From: Boothiomyces macroporosus
Taxonomy: Eukaryota; Chytridiomycota; Chytridiomycetes; Rhizophydiales; Terramycetaceae
Direction: 5' to 3'
DNA: 64,000 bases
NCBI GenBank assembly: GCA_027604185.1
Contig: JADGKB010000057.1
Location: 1-64,000, forward strand
The position numbers and the translations under genes are program-made. Shown piece by piece: positions 43,947 to 56,036 of the stretch. The first letter of the stretch is position 1. The number at the start of each line of letters is the position of its first letter. The notes beneath the pieces were generated by a model, which was not told the DNA's origin, did not search any database, and saw only the letters and a list, made by a program, of their open reading frames with translations.

Positions 43947-44174
43947 CTATGGCATTGAGAATAATATCGACTTTTCCTTTTCCTGCAACTTCTTTTCATT
44001 TGGAGTTGGCCTAACAGTTGGCTGAGACTTCAGGAAAATGTTGCTTTCAGATTTAAATGAAGCTGAGGATATGCTTTTGGGGAATAAATTGTCGACCGAT
44101 TTTGCACTGAGTGTGCTTTCTTGAGAAGTCAGTTTCTTTTTCAAAGGCTGCGGTTTAGAATGGTCTGCACCCAT
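43947..44174 (-). CDS. N-myristoylated mini-protein, 75 aa
   Basis: A single exon. MGADHSKPQPLKKKL is an N-myristoylation signal (Gly2, Ser6) with a following basic patch, so membrane anchoring is likely. The remainder is Ser/Lys-rich and disordered and ends KEKSILFSMP. The protein is unknown. It is read on its own, 167 bp from the stop of RAD2 on the same strand and convergent with the TGR-motif gene. Confidence 0.5.
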   Translation of the reverse strand: MGADHSKPQPLKKKLTSQESTLSAKSVDNLFPKSISSASFKSESNIFLKSQPTVRPTPNEKKLQEKEKSILFSMP

Positions 44175-44341
44175 GCTTGCAGATTGGTCACGCCAGTGTT
44201 TATATAGACTTGGCGTGAATCATTGTGTTTCATAATGGATGCCTATAAACAATGGCTGGGGAGTAGCGAATAGAGGTGTACGATTAAAGAGGTGGACCAC
44301 AAGTCTGACCTGTTTCAAATGATACAATTTTATTAATGTCA

Positions 44342-47300
44342 TTAATTTACTCGTCGCCGTTTTCCCCTAGCACGAAGTGCATTGTTGACGCGAGTGGACT
44401 TGTGCTTTACAGGAGATTTACTTTGTACGAAATTATCCAGCGTTGTTTGTCGGCTAACTTTAACCTTTCGCATCTCCTTGATAACCGGAATTATAATAGG
44501 ATCAACCTTCTCTTTCGGCCAATTTAGCTTTTTTGACAAAAACTCTCGCACTTTATCTATATTTGGTTCACCCCATTGAAATTCTTGCAAACTCGAGTCT
44601 ACTCGAGGATCAGTATATGCTTTAAATATATTCTCGTCCGGAAAGTTGCTCGGAATATCAATTTTCCTGCATAATGTACGCTAATGTCAAAAGCTGGTTA
44701 CCAATTTTAGTCTGATTTTTGTATCGTCCTTGTCAGTTATTCCGTTTTGCAAGTTGGATACCCATTGCTTGAATTCCCTTAAGCCAGTTAAATCATTACT
44801 TGGCCAAGATGTTATAATTTCAATACTGGATACTGGTCCTATCCCCTTAATTCCTGGCGTATAGTCACTGCCAAGTAGATACGCTAACTGTATCAAGTGA
44901 TGTCGCTCCAGATCTAAACCACTAATTCCTTCCATAGTGTATGATTCAACAAACTTTTGTGACTGAAACATGTTTCTATAAACTCTAGTCCCTCCGAAAA
45001 GAAACACATCAGAATCATCGGTTACTATTCCATCAACCAGTTTATTGGACAGCAAGAATGCGCACTGTGATTCTGCCTCCATGGGCGCATTGATAAATGG
45101 ACACCCAAATATTTTCAGTAGCTCTTGAGTTTCGTAAATCATGCTTGAATCTATATCTCCAGCTGCACGATTTTCTGCCCGAAATTGATCTGTAAGGTGG
45201 ACTACCTGTTCCTTTATCTTTTCTATTTGCTCTTGAAGGTCTCTACCACCATTTAGATCTGAAAGGAACTGCTGCGTTTCTGCATCATATAAAGTCGGTT
45301 CATCATCCTCGGATAGTTCCAAGATTTCGGGTTCCTGAATGTTTGTTTCTTGTAAAACTACTTTTGGAACTGTAGGTGTAGCATTTTCTGCTGTATCTAA
45401 ATTTGGTGCTTGAATAGTGACCTTTTCTTTTGAGATATTGCTTTCCACTTGAGAATCTAGTGTCACTGATTGCGGAGATTCAGCATTATCCTTGACAGAA
45501 ACATTAATATCTTCCCATTCCATATCTTCGTCAGAAGAGTCGTCGGAAATACCAATCGGTTCTATAATAACTCTATTTGATTCTTTTAAATCAGTGTTAT
45601 ATACGAGACTCTCAACGACGGGTTTATTCGGTGATGCTGGAATGAGTGAATTTCCCATTGGTATATTGCTATCCCCGAGTATACTATTTCGGAAATTCGA
45701 TATTGGTATTTCAATGCTATCATTTTTAACTACAAATGGGTTCTGAAATTCCTTAGACTCTCCAGTTTCAGAATCTGATTCAAAATATAGATCCATTTCT
45801 TTTGGAGCTATAGCTGGTGTCTCCCCTACTGTTTCTTTCGATATTGGAACTTGTTGCATAGGTTCCATCTCTTCATGCGAATCATCAATGATAACGATAG
45901 GATCCGAATCTACTTTAACCTTTTTATCCAAGTGTATCATTGGCTTTTCAACAACACTACCCATTCGAGCAAGTACAGCCTCCAAGAAATTGATTACATA
46001 CTGGTACTTTTCAATGTCGCCATCTTGTGATGATTTTCCAAGCTTTTTGGAAAATGATTTTAATAATTCTTCAACCTCTTCTCTTGGTTTCAGCAGTGTA
46101 TTCTTACTAAAAATATCTGCAGTATTTATATCGGCAGATTCAACGTTTTTTGGAATAAAAGCTATCCAGTTTTCTAACCAATCATCTGAATTCAAATATT
46201 CTTGTGATTTAGAGTATACATTATCTTCATCAATCGTTGACAGGTATTTTCGAAGGGAGCTGACCTGCCTGGCCCGTACTTCATCCACCAACTGCACATC
46301 GTCGTCCGATTCCTCATCAATATAGTCTTCAATTGTAATTTTGGTTTTTGGTTTTTGTGGTGAAATTTTTGAAAATCCCTCCATGCCATCCAATGTTTCA
46401 ACAACTTTGGTTACTTGCTTGGGCTTGACTAGCAAATCCCACCCTCCAACACTTGCATCTTCATTTTTTGTCAGAATGAATTCTCTTTGTCTCATTGCTA
46501 CAATTAAATATGTTCACCTGCTACTCTTTTCTTTACACCATCCCCTTTTAACGTGGTGTTATATCTTTCCATCAAGGTCGCACGATGGATCAAGTTATTA
46601 ATTTGTTGCTTTGAGAAATCCAATGCGGTCTTTGAATTTTCAACCATATTCAACACCCTTTGCTGATTTGGCTCTCTGGAGTGGGTTTTCAAATCCAATA
46701 TAATTTCATGCTGCATTTCGATAGGAAGCGTCTGGAAATGAGCCGAGTTAATATTAATCTTTTGCAAATCAATCTTATTCTTGGTATTGGCAATAAAATC
46801 ATAAATTTCAGTTTCAGTTGCGTATCTTGCGTCTCGTTTATCGCTATATTACATTCCACTTACTTTCGAGCCGGTTTGGAAGGCAAATTATATTCATCTG
46901 TGGTTGGATCGGTCGTCAATCTAATTTGCTTGTTCAATGATGGATTGAAAAAAGGCCTGAAGATAAGGTAATCCAGTACTTGTTTACTTGGTCAATCGCA
47001 GCTAATTTCATCTGTGCTTGTAGCAGCTTATTCGCGGTTCTCTCCAAATTATCTCCTGCCCTTTGCTTTCTCTGATTTCTTGCTTGAAGTGTTGCCAATT
47101 TCAATGTCGGTGTTTCCCCATCAAACACAAATATCGGTTTAATTCCATAAAACAACAGTTTACAAATCCTTCGAAGAAAACCAACAATATGTGCACCTCT
47201 AATTGGATTCCCGTCACTGTCTCTCATGGCTTTCAGAAATTGGTACAGCCAAATCGAAGCATCAACTGCCAGCTTTGATCCAGCAATCGACTCCATCAAA

Positions 47301-47350
47301 ACTGCTTTTGATGTTGGTTCGAGCAACGACCATAATTTGTTGACTCCCAT
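44342..47350 (-). CDS. RAD2: RAD2/XPG nucleotide-excision-repair endonuclease, 974 aa
   Basis: The structure-specific 3' incision nuclease of nucleotide excision repair. Exons 46980-47350, 46864-46956, 46518-46843, 44702-46497 and 44342-44680 join over introns of 23, 20, 20 and 21 nt. The N nuclease domain starts at Met1: MGVNKLWSLLEPTSKAVLME, KLAVDASIWLYQFLKAMRD, IFVFDGETPTLK. A long acidic spacer is followed by the I domain: GCPFINAPMEAESQCAFLLS, DGIVTDDSDVFLFGG, LIQLAYLLGSDYTPGIKGIG. The tail carries a PCNA-binding PIP-box-like QTTLDNFV and a basic end. Its start codon is 29 bp from that of YAF9 on the other strand. Confidence 0.95.
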
Positions 47351-47379
47351 AAACTTTTTTTCTGATTTGCAAACTTGGA
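47351..47379. promoter_or_regulatory. 29-bp bidirectional promoter gap
   Basis: The whole space between the start codons of RAD2 (-) and YAF9 (+) is 29 bp. Transcription of each gene must therefore start within this gap or inside the other gene. Confidence 0.7.
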
Positions 47380-48048
47380 ATGCAGTCAAGGCCGATAGTG
47401 TACGGATCATTTGCTTCTCTAGTAACAAAGAACGATACAGTTAGCGATCCTAATCACACTCACAAGTGGAAAGTATACCTGAAAGGTGCGGACGGCGAGG
47501 ATATTTCCTACTTTATTGAAAAAGTCGTTTTTAAGCTGCACGAAAGTTTTGCAGTTCCAATTAGAGGTATTCTCAGTCTTACTCAGAAATCAAATCGCCT
47601 CCATTTCAAGTGAGCGAGACCGGATGGGGAGAGTTTAATATTGCGATAACCATGCATTTTGTTGATCCAAACGAACCACCTATTACAGTCAATCACATGC
47701 TACAGCTATACCATAAAGATGATAACCCGCTTCAGAAAAAGTATGTGGTGTCAGAGCATTTTGATGAGTTGGTGTTTACCTCACCAAACAACGATCTGTA
47801 TGATGCGTTGGTCTCTAACCCACTAGATTCGTTAGATAGGCCGCATCCTAGTAGCACATTCAGTAATAATTGCTTTTATATTAGCCGACGAACTAGAAGT
47901 GGAAGAAATAGAGCAACTAACTGCAATTAATGAAAAAGTTTTGGCAGAAATAGAAATTAAAAGAGTGCAGTTGGCTCAACTGGAAGAAGAGTTGCGAATT
48001 ATAAATGAAAACAAAGCAGCAGCAAGTACGCCTATACCGATCGAATAA
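47380..48048 (+). CDS. YAF9: YAF9/GAS41, YEATS-domain chromatin protein, 208 aa
   Basis: The histone-acyl-lysine reader shared by the NuA4 and SWR1 complexes. Exons 47380-47566, 47587-47862 and 47885-48048 join over introns of 20 and 22 nt. The YEATS domain is complete: RPIVYGSFASLV, THKWKVYLKGADGEDISYFI, KVVFKLHESFAVPIREIKSP, VSETGWGEFNIAITMHFVDP. A C-terminal coiled coil (LEVEEIEQLTAINEKVLAEI and following), as in the family, is joined by the second splice. Confidence 0.95.
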
Positions 48049-48083
48049 ATTCAAAAAAGAAAATTCAAACTTTATTTCACAGA

Positions 48084-50365
48084 TTAAATAAATCGCTCTT
48101 GAGCATTAACATCACACGCAGAATCGCCTCTTCCCTTTTGCCTCTCCAGTGACCCTGAATTTGTAGTGGTTGCACCGTCGATAGAGTCAGAGTCCATGGA
48201 GCTAACTTGTCTTTTGGCAATATCCCGTTCAAGGGAAAGGGATTCATTCTCTATCTTTGCATGCTCAAGTATGGTCAATGTTGTGAGATATGATGCGAGA
48301 TCAGTAGGAAGATCCCCGCGCAAAGGACAGAAAATGTGTTGGAAAGAATAGCAAAATGATTGGATATGTAGGATTGGAGAAATTACTCTGTACAATTCTG
48401 TTTCACGCGAAAAGTTGATTAATCCATTTGGTAATAATGGTGGGTTTAGCTGCTTGATTTGATATACATCTTTAGTAATTAACATGATGAGGGGTACACA
48501 TGCTCTTGGAGTGTTGGCAAGTGTGGTTCTATAGTGCCCAAAGTTATTCCTGCTGTCAAAGAATGCCTCCAGCAGATTCAGCTGTATTTTGGTGTTGGCA
48601 GAAAGGCAGTTGAAAGTCTTTTTCAAACGAATGACATTTGGGTTGTTGATGCCGCAGATGATTGCCTAATATTAAATCAAACAGTACCATTGAGGTATTA
48701 AAGTTTTTAAAATCAAGACATTTCTTTGCAATGAAAATGAGTTTTTCCAATGCCTGTACTCTATCTTCGTAGGATTTACATGATAATATTAAAGAAGTTG
48801 CCCATTTCGAAATTTGATTTGTTCTTGCAATGAAGCGTGAAATGTTGATATCTTCAAGCTGTGGGATATTCTTGTTGAACAGAGTAATAAATTCATTTGG
48901 CTGGATCGCCCTAAATAATGCAAAATCAATCATGATCATTTGCTTGGCAATTTTTTCCGTTGGAACAGAGATAATATCCAGGAATTGTTCATGATTTGGC
49001 AAATTCAGCTCGGGGTTTTCATTGACTGTGATACTTTCGGTAAATTGATCAACATAGTCTTCATTGAAATATGAGGATACTTCCGTCACCAAAGAAACTG
49101 CAGATTCTCTGGTTTGCGGCATCGAAAACATTGCAGGGAATGTTGTCGCTAATCTTTTCACAATAGTCAAGAGTCTGTGCATATATACTTTGTTTTGCAC
49201 ATCGCCCATTCGTTTTAATTCACAAAAGTAATCATAAATTGCTTCCAACAGTTCATCTATCGACGAAAAGTCATGAACTGTAAGGGTAAAAACATCAGCG
49301 AAATATGAAAGTGGTTCTTCAGCAAGGGTTTGGATCAATTGGCTGAGGGTTCCAGCAAGGGGAACATTCTTTGCATCCCTTGGTGATTTCACCAACACAA
49401 CGTTAGCCTCGTCATCCTTTACTATAATATTGGTGTTCCTAAGAGGTGTTGGGCTGACACTGAGGCTGCTAGAAGAACTCTTCTTTTCGGTTGATTGAAC
49501 ATCATGGCTGTACACAGACATGTCTTGCAAAGAGACCGTTCGGGTTTTAAGTTTACGGTTCTTGTCCTGCTTCAAAAGTCTCTGGATTCTAGTAGGAAAG
49601 AGGGGTTTATCACTAGCAAAAGATCTGTCCATTTCATCGTCTCCCTTCTTTTCGTCGTCAACATTGATGTTGAATTTTCTGAAAAAACTTGTCATTCGGT
49701 GTAAGGTGTTGTTGGACTTTGCCTTAAGTTCTTGGGGGGAAATAGGTCGAACAACTCTTGAGCTCCGGTTAAAGTCAATCATTGACGCATGTTTCTTTAA
49801 GCTGACGCCAAATTTAGAGTTTGATCTAAAGAGTCCCAATTTCTCTTTCTCTGCTTTAGAATTAGACCGCATTAGTCTAATATCTCCAATATCACCTCTA
49901 GAACTAGAGCGAGTGATGTTTAGACTTTCAATATCAGAACCAACCGAGGAATTATCATCCATTACAATTTGCGTTTCAACTGGGATGGTTCCTTCAGTCT
50001 CCATATAGAATGCAGCAGGCTGCGAAACCAAATTCGCATTGATCTTTTGTCTGGACAGGCTAGAGTCTGTAAATGCTGGATTCTTATCTGCCTGTTGGTC
50101 CGAAATTGAACTCTGCAAGACCCTAAACAAAGGGAAAGCCTACCATTAGCCTTATCAAACCTTTGCGCTTGTATAAGAATACAAATTTTGCTCTCCGTCT
50201 TCGTTTACAGTGACGGTAATGCATGAACTCGACTCTATGAATGAATACTGTACAATGTCACAGAGTAAAAAGTCTTTCATAGTTCCCTGAGATTAATTGA
50301 AAAGGTACATTATGTAATATGGTCAGAACCTCCTGATCTTTTACGTAGAAATCGAGTGTGTCCAT
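48084..50365 (-). CDS. Ras guanine-nucleotide exchange factor (CDC25 domain), 738 aa
   Basis: It activates a Ras/Rap/Rsr1-type GTPase. Exons 50309-50365, 50161-50286, 48688-50139 and 48084-48665 join over introns of 22, 21 and 22 nt. A RasGEF N-terminal (REM) helical domain lies at about residues 310-410 (LIQTLAEEPLSYFADVFTLT). The catalytic domain follows: IDFALFRAIQPNEFITLFNK, NISRFIARTNQISKWATSLI, and, across the splice, FKNFNTSMAIICGINNPNVI. Charged Ser-rich linkers precede it. The first two exons encode a compact 61-residue piece of unknown fold, possibly RA- or SH3-like. A polarity role next to the SH3 adaptor and talin is inferred only. Confidence 0.9.
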
Positions 50366-50691
50366 TCAGTGTAGTGAAAATTTTTGACACTCGTCTTTTC
50401 CAATAAGAGTAAAATAAGGGCAAATTAAGAGGCAGAAAAAACGCAAATCTGGCACCGCAGATTATGTGCCCAATAAGCGGTGGTCCTTGTAGATCGATTA
50501 GCTGTGAGCAATTTATGCTAGCTGCGACAGCCAATGCAAAAATTGGTGGATGAATCCGTTCCTTATTTCGGTTTTATGACCCTGCACAAGTCGGGAATTT
50601 AAAATCCTTGATTAATTTTCGATAACGATTTATTACATATGGAGCTAGACAGCTTCATGTCTAATGGGCGGCTTGTTATATATGTCAAGTA

Positions 50692-52070
50692 TTAAAAGTC
50701 TGTCAAATCCATCTTGAAATCAGACAATTGCGGAGGATTATAATTTTGATTTGGCATGTTATAATCCATGTCTAATCCTAGTACAAGACCGTCACAACCG
50801 GATACAAACGGCTCTTCAAATTGATAGTTTGAAACCGCAGCTTCCTGGAATATGTCCCTTCTATCGTACATCGAATACACTTCTCTCGACAATGGGGATG
50901 GTTTAGCTGTAGCGTTCAGATTTAAATGCGTTAGCGATGGTTTCGATCTAACAGGAGCCATCTTTGGTGAGAGAGCCATCGGGTTGGATATCGACATTTG
51001 ATACCCTTGCTGGTTCATATCCGGTATAAAAGCCGTTTGCATATTATTTTGCATCTGCATTTGTGGAAATGGATTCGCTTGAGGAATTTGCATTGCGTGG
51101 AGCTGATTTGTTACAAACTGGTTCTGCTGCATCCTCAACTGAGGGTTGATTTGACCACTATTGATAAACGTATCCCCTTTATATTGAGAATAGGAGGGGT
51201 CTGGAACTGGTATAGAATAAGATTGCTGTGGATTTGGAAACGTGTTGAACACTGGCTGCTGATTTGGAATAGGGAATCCAGAATTATTCATATTTATCCC
51301 ATTAGCCCCTGGAATAGGAGTTTGGAAGGGATTATAAGAGTCAGAGTTTATCGACGCTGATGAAAGTTTACGAGGGTATTGCCCGTCGTACTCTAAATTG
51401 ATTTGCTGGGCTGTATTGGTGTTGCTAGACTTTTTCTTTACTTTCTTCCCAACTTCGCCCTTCTTTGAGACCTTTACAACTTTATCAGATGGAATATGAT
51501 TTTCCAGTTTACAGTGTAAATCCAGTTCTTCTGCATTTGAGAATACGGTACTGCAGGTAGAACACATAAGCGCCTTTTCCGCTGAATGAACGGTTCTTTC
51601 ATGCCTCAACATATCATGTCTACGAGCAAACGCTTTGTGACAAAACAGACACACATGCGTTTTTTCAGCTTGGTTAATACAAAACTTGCCTTTATGAACA
51701 GTTTCATGGGAGCGCAATGCGACAAGCTTTGTGAATGTCTTTGAGCACTCTGGACAGACAAATTCGGAGGATTCTGCTGATTCTGAATTATCTACATCCA
51801 GGTCAAACTCTTTTTGCGGAAAGTTATCATTAATATTCGTTGATGGCGAAAAGAATCCGGAATTTAGGTTTGAAGTTGAACTCATGGGGGAGTCGTAAGA
51901 GTCCTCAAATCCTCCTAGCAGTGTTTGGCTTGATAAAAGCTGTGCGGCAGTCGTTGGAACAAAACTCTGATTCTGATATTTTGGCTACATTAAAGCGACA
52001 TTACATTGTACAGTTTATCGAAATTTGTAGTGTCTGATTCGTATCCCTGCTGTTCGTTCCAACCAGCCAT
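50692..52070 (-). CDS. C2H2 zinc-finger transcription factor, 452 aa
   Basis: Exons 52005-52070 and 50692-51984 join over a 20-nt intron. Three C2H2-type fingers lie at about residues 97-200: FVCPECSKTFTKLVALRSHE, HVCLFCHKAFARRHDMLRHE, and a degenerate third, LMCSTCSTVFSNAEELDLHC. A basic cluster (KKGEVGKKVKKK) may be the nuclear signal. The remaining 250 residues are Asn/Gln/Pro/Met-rich, typical of activation regions. The middle fingers resemble stress-response factors of the Msn2/Crz1 kind, which is weak evidence of target. Confidence 0.8.
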
Positions 52071-52382
52071 ATTGTGAGGGCAAGTTTTTCGGGGACTTCT
52101 CGAAACGAAGTGTGGCAATTTGAAACATGGTTAGGGCAACCTCAAAATGGAATTCAATCAAAACTATCGCATGAGGACATTCGCTTTGATGTCTAGGGCC
52201 GTTTTAGCCATCGTGGTGTATACCAACTTGCAGTCTCAGCATGGCTATGGTAGTGTCTACAGGGATTAAATCACAGTCGCACAGAATACCCTTAGTGATA
52301 CATTAAATATTTTGGGGTACAGCCCAACACAGTTAGGTACCAGTCAGTCAAATTTCTATTTTATTGGGATTAAAAAACATAA
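52071..52382. other. Intergenic, no gene seen
   Basis: About 310 bp between the C2H2 gene start and the 3' end of the first kinase copy. It holds the C2H2 promoter and nothing else recognisable. Confidence 0.5.
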
Positions 52383-53699
52383 TTATTCTTCAGTAAGAAA
52401 GGAGGTAGTATCTGGCTTTATATGCTCTCCATTTTCATAAATGTCAAACACATCTGAAGAAGACATGGATATTGTATCGTGGTTGATTTTAGAATAGTCG
52501 TAGACTAGAAACTCTTCCTCGATTATCCTGTAAGCTCTTTCCTCTGGCGTTTCGTCATGATTACGATCTTGGAGCACTTTCTTTTTCCTTGGACGTGCTT
52601 TAAGAGGGACGTCTACTAACAAAAGCTCTTCCAGTTCGTGTGTGGGGTCATAATTGGCTTTTTTAGCCTAATGGTTAATAAAAAACTTACATCTGGTACA
52701 AACAAAGGCTTGGATTTCTTTTGCTCTAGCAACGGCCAGTTTATATTCTTAAAGAATTTGTGCGCTTTGATAGAATCCAATCCCCCAACTTCTATTACCC
52801 CGATCCTTCTTTTTACATCTCTTTCAAGAAGCCGTAGAATGAAATCGCTGAATTCTGGTGTCAATTTTGATAATGGTTCTCTAGGAACGTCTTCGTGCAA
52901 GATTGCATTCTGTAATCCTTCGTTTGTTTTTGCTCTGAATGGGCGCTAGGGTTAGTATTGCTATACTTTGGAAGTTGCCATTTCAAATGTCATTACACCC
53001 AAACTCCACCAATCAATTGAGGCAAAATAGCCCTTCTTTCGCAATATTTCCGGAGCTAGAGATCAGCTAATTGTTACCCATGTAAGCCATACTACCGGCG
53101 ACACCAGTAATTGGTTTGTCGTATTTGAACCGTAAAGCCATATTAAAGTCAGCCAAGTGGGCGTGTCCTTCGGAATCCAGCAACACTACGATCAAATAAT
53201 AACTACCGTTGGCAGGCTTTAAATCTCTATGAACAATGTTCTTTGAATGCAAATATGCCAGTCCGCAAGACAATTCCGCAACCAAATGCGCTATTTGCGC
53301 TTCAGAGAACGTTCCAATTCGCTCCAAATGGAAACTCAAATCCCCGCCAAGCATCAAATCTATCACCATAAACATATTCTCATCGTCCTGAAATGAATAG
53401 CGCATGTTGCAACAGAAATTGTTGTTGATTGCTTCCAGTAAATTTCTCTCTGCGATAATATTGTCGATAACTGAAGTTTGAAAGCACTTTTCCTTATTAA
53501 TATACTTGAGCGCATATATTTTCTTTGTTTTCTTGTGTTGAACTACTCGAACCTAGAATCAGAAAGCGGATACTTTTCCGAATGCACCCTTTCCAATTGA
53601 GCGCAAGAGGGTAAAATGAGAGAGCTCGACTGGATTAAGTGACTTTTTACCTTCCGCATTGTCGTCTATGACTGGCCCTTTGCAGCATGCGACTCCCAT
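52383..53699 (-). CDS. STK32/YANK-type AGC kinase, copy A, 395 aa
   Basis: A Ser/Thr kinase. Seven exons: 53651-53699, 53574-53629, 53207-53552, 53078-53185, 52967-53055, 52691-52945, 52383-52667; introns 21, 21, 21, 22, 21 and 23 nt. MGVACCKGP carries a myristoylation plus palmitoylation signal, so it is membrane bound. The core is intact: GKGAFGKV glycine loop, ALKY catalytic Lys, [23 protein letters not shown] (DFN rather than DFG, normal for YANK kinases), YMAPEIL and SIDWWSLGV. The C-terminal lobe has the YANK-specific [11 protein letters not shown]...RPRKKK tail. Two of the introns (53630-53650 and 53186-53206) are 21 nt without in-frame stops, so unspliced RNA would add seven residues. 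Confidence 0.9.
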
Positions 53700-53827
53700 T
53701 GCTCCAAAAAATTCAACTTTAAAGCGGCTCGCAGCATGGCTTTCAGGCTCCTTTTCATTGATCCACTCATCAAACGAGACTTGTAAACGCACTTCAAATA
53801 TATTTATGAAACATTTCATTAAAAGGA

Positions 53828-55172
53828 TTATTGAACTTGTGAGGTCTTGTCTGGCTTTTCCTTTTCGACTGTTATGTGAACGCCCTTTTCGCACAAATCA
53901 ACTACCTCGTCTGGTAGAACAGTTGGGGCATCCCTATTCACTTTAGACCAGTCGTAAACAGTGAAACTTTCCTCCATTATTCTCATTGCTTTTTCTTCTG
54001 GGGTTTCATTGGCAGGCGGTTGCGTCTTTTCGCCCTTCTTCTTTCTTGGCTTTGCTTTCAAAGGATTGTCTTCAAGCAACAGCTCTTCCAGTTCATGCGT
54101 AGCATCAAAATTCGCCTTTTTAGACTATGGTTAGCAATTATTACATCTGGGATGAATGGAGGTACCGCCTTCTTGGCTTCTACCGCAACCCAATCCAATT
54201 TGGAGAAGAAGGGGTGTGCCTTAATTGCAGGGTAGCCTCCCATTTCTTTCACACCTAACCGCTTCTTGACATCTCTTTCCAAGAACTTTACAATCAGGTC
54301 AATGAGCTCTTGGCTTAATTTAGATAAAGGCTCTAAGGGTATTTCTTCGTGTAGAATAGCATTTGTGAGACCTTCATTGGTTTTTGCTCTGAAAGGACGC
54401 TATTATTAGGGCTCATTTACTTTGGACGTGCCCATTTCATAAACTATGATTCCCAAACTCCACCAATCAATTGAGGAAAAGTAGCCTTTCTTACTTAAAA
54501 TTTCAGGGGCTAGAGTTAGTTTAATCTCACCCATGTATGCCATACTACCAGCGATGGCGGTCAATGGCTTGTCTTCTCTGAACCTAACCGCGATATTGAA
54601 ATCTGCCAAGTGGGCGTGGCCGTTTTCATCGAGCAATACTAGGTTAGCGAAGAGTACTATTGTCCGGCTTCAGATCTCTGTGTATAATATTTTTTGAATG
54701 CAAGTACGATAGAGCACAAGACACTTCAGCCACTAGTATGGCAATGTGATCTTCTTTGAATGCTCCCATTCTGTCCAAATGAAATCTCAAATCTCCTCCC
54801 AACATTAAATCTAGCACCATAAACAAGTTTTCGTCATCTTGGAACGCATAACGCAGGTTGCTAGGGTTAGCGGAGGACTACCAAACAAAATTACTAAATA
54901 TGGCTTCCAATAGTTTCCTTTCTTCAATAATATTATCTACAGCTGACATTTGCAGACATTTCTGCTTGTTGATATATTTGAGTGCGTATATATTCTTATT
55001 TCCTTTGTGCTGTACTACTCACCTGGCGATTAGAAATTCTCCTACTTTTCCGAATGCTCCCTTTCCGACTGAGCGAAGTAAATTAAAATGCGACAACTCG
55101 ACTGTTGTTACTATAACTTGTACCTTCTGCATTGTCGTCTATAGCAGGCCCTTTGCAACAAGCTATACCCAT
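53828..55172 (-). CDS. STK32/YANK-type AGC kinase, copy B, 394 aa
   Basis: The tandem paralogue of copy A in the same direction. Eight exons: 55124-55172, 55046-55101, 54882-55009, 54658-54860, 54531-54638, 54421-54509, 54145-54399, 53828-54124; introns 22, 36, 21, 19, 21, 21 and 20 nt. MGIACCKGP gives the same acylation signal, and HRDLKPDN, ADFNIAV and WWSLGI are intact. The second intron is odd: the expected 23-nt form leaves the frame shifted, and only a 36-nt form restores it, removing the five residues after GKGAFGK that copy A has (VRVVQ). Either the glycine loop is shortened or the gene has a small deletion. One extra intron is present at VC/NL. Confidence 0.85.
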
Positions 55173-55337
55173 ATTTGTAGATTATTCCTGTTAGTGTGAA
55201 TTGATAGTGCAGTAAATATATAACACTTGTTCGCGCTATGAAATTGAAAAAAAGGCTGACGTTCGCCGTGGCTATATTGATTGTTGAAACAATGCGTTAA
55301 TTCGTGGATGCCAATCGATAAAAAGTTGAGATTTGTA

Positions 55338-55956
55338 ATGGGAATCCAAATCAGAACATACGAAGATGATCAGCAGCCTATCGAAGGTGATATGCACGAA
55401 TTGGATGTTTACGAGGTCCTGAGGGAAACAAGAAAGCTTTCAAAACCCGACTTTATTGATTTCTTTAAACTGCTGTTTTTAAAGATGAATGTCCAGTCGA
55501 AAGAAGCTGTAGCGGGTATATTGTAAGCAATTTCTAATCCAGGTGGATGAGTTTGGCTGCCAGTGAACAGCAAACCTTCGAAATGCCATATTTCGGCTCC
55601 AGGTGGAGCGAAAACTCTATAAGCCTCGCATTTGATAATGCTTTCGTTCCTCCTTTGCATGCTGTCGCTCCCAGACTAGAACTGCCAAGTCCGACGCGAA
55701 ATCTCACAATGTCCAGTAACTCTCACTAATCACAGGATACAACACACACTTTTCTAGCAACTTTGCTGGTAGTTCGTCTATTCCTAGAGCTATTCAAACC
55801 AGGCGGCTGTCAAGAAATACCGCGGCAGCAATGTCTGACGACATCTCTGTTACCCTGATTGACATGGTTTCATCAGTATTATCCTCAACAATCAGAAGAA
55901 TAGACAGGGGCAATGATGATGACGAGCAGCATCCTACATACGATAGTCCACTTTAA
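55338..55956 (+). CDS. Unknown tandem family, copy 1, 192 aa
   Basis: Exons 55338-55522, 55543-55715 and 55736-55956 join over two 20-nt introns. It shares with its downstream neighbour an N-terminal helical part (LLFLKMNVQSKEAVAGILWM versus LLFGRMTSVSKEAVTEILWT) and the block SEQQTFEMPYFGSRWSENSI. A polar Ser/Arg-rich tail follows. No known domain is recognised. The start at MGIQIRTYED aligns with MGREIYGFED of the second copy. It is transcribed away from the kinase pair; 165 bp separate the start codons. Confidence 0.75.
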
Positions 55957-56036
55957 TAAACTTAATATCTCGATATTATTACATTGTTTAGCTTTTGCTT
56001 GTTTGGAATATCCATGGCACATTTTTCCTTTTGCCA

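Noticed and set aside
50310..50534. 74-codon minus-strand frame upstream of RasGEF
   Set aside because: It overlaps in another frame the first RasGEF exon, which splices in frame with the rest.
53553..53573. Programmed frameshifting or RNA editing instead of introns
   Set aside because: The removed segments all start GT, end AG and contain a branch-like element, in over 100 cases, so splicing is the simpler explanation.
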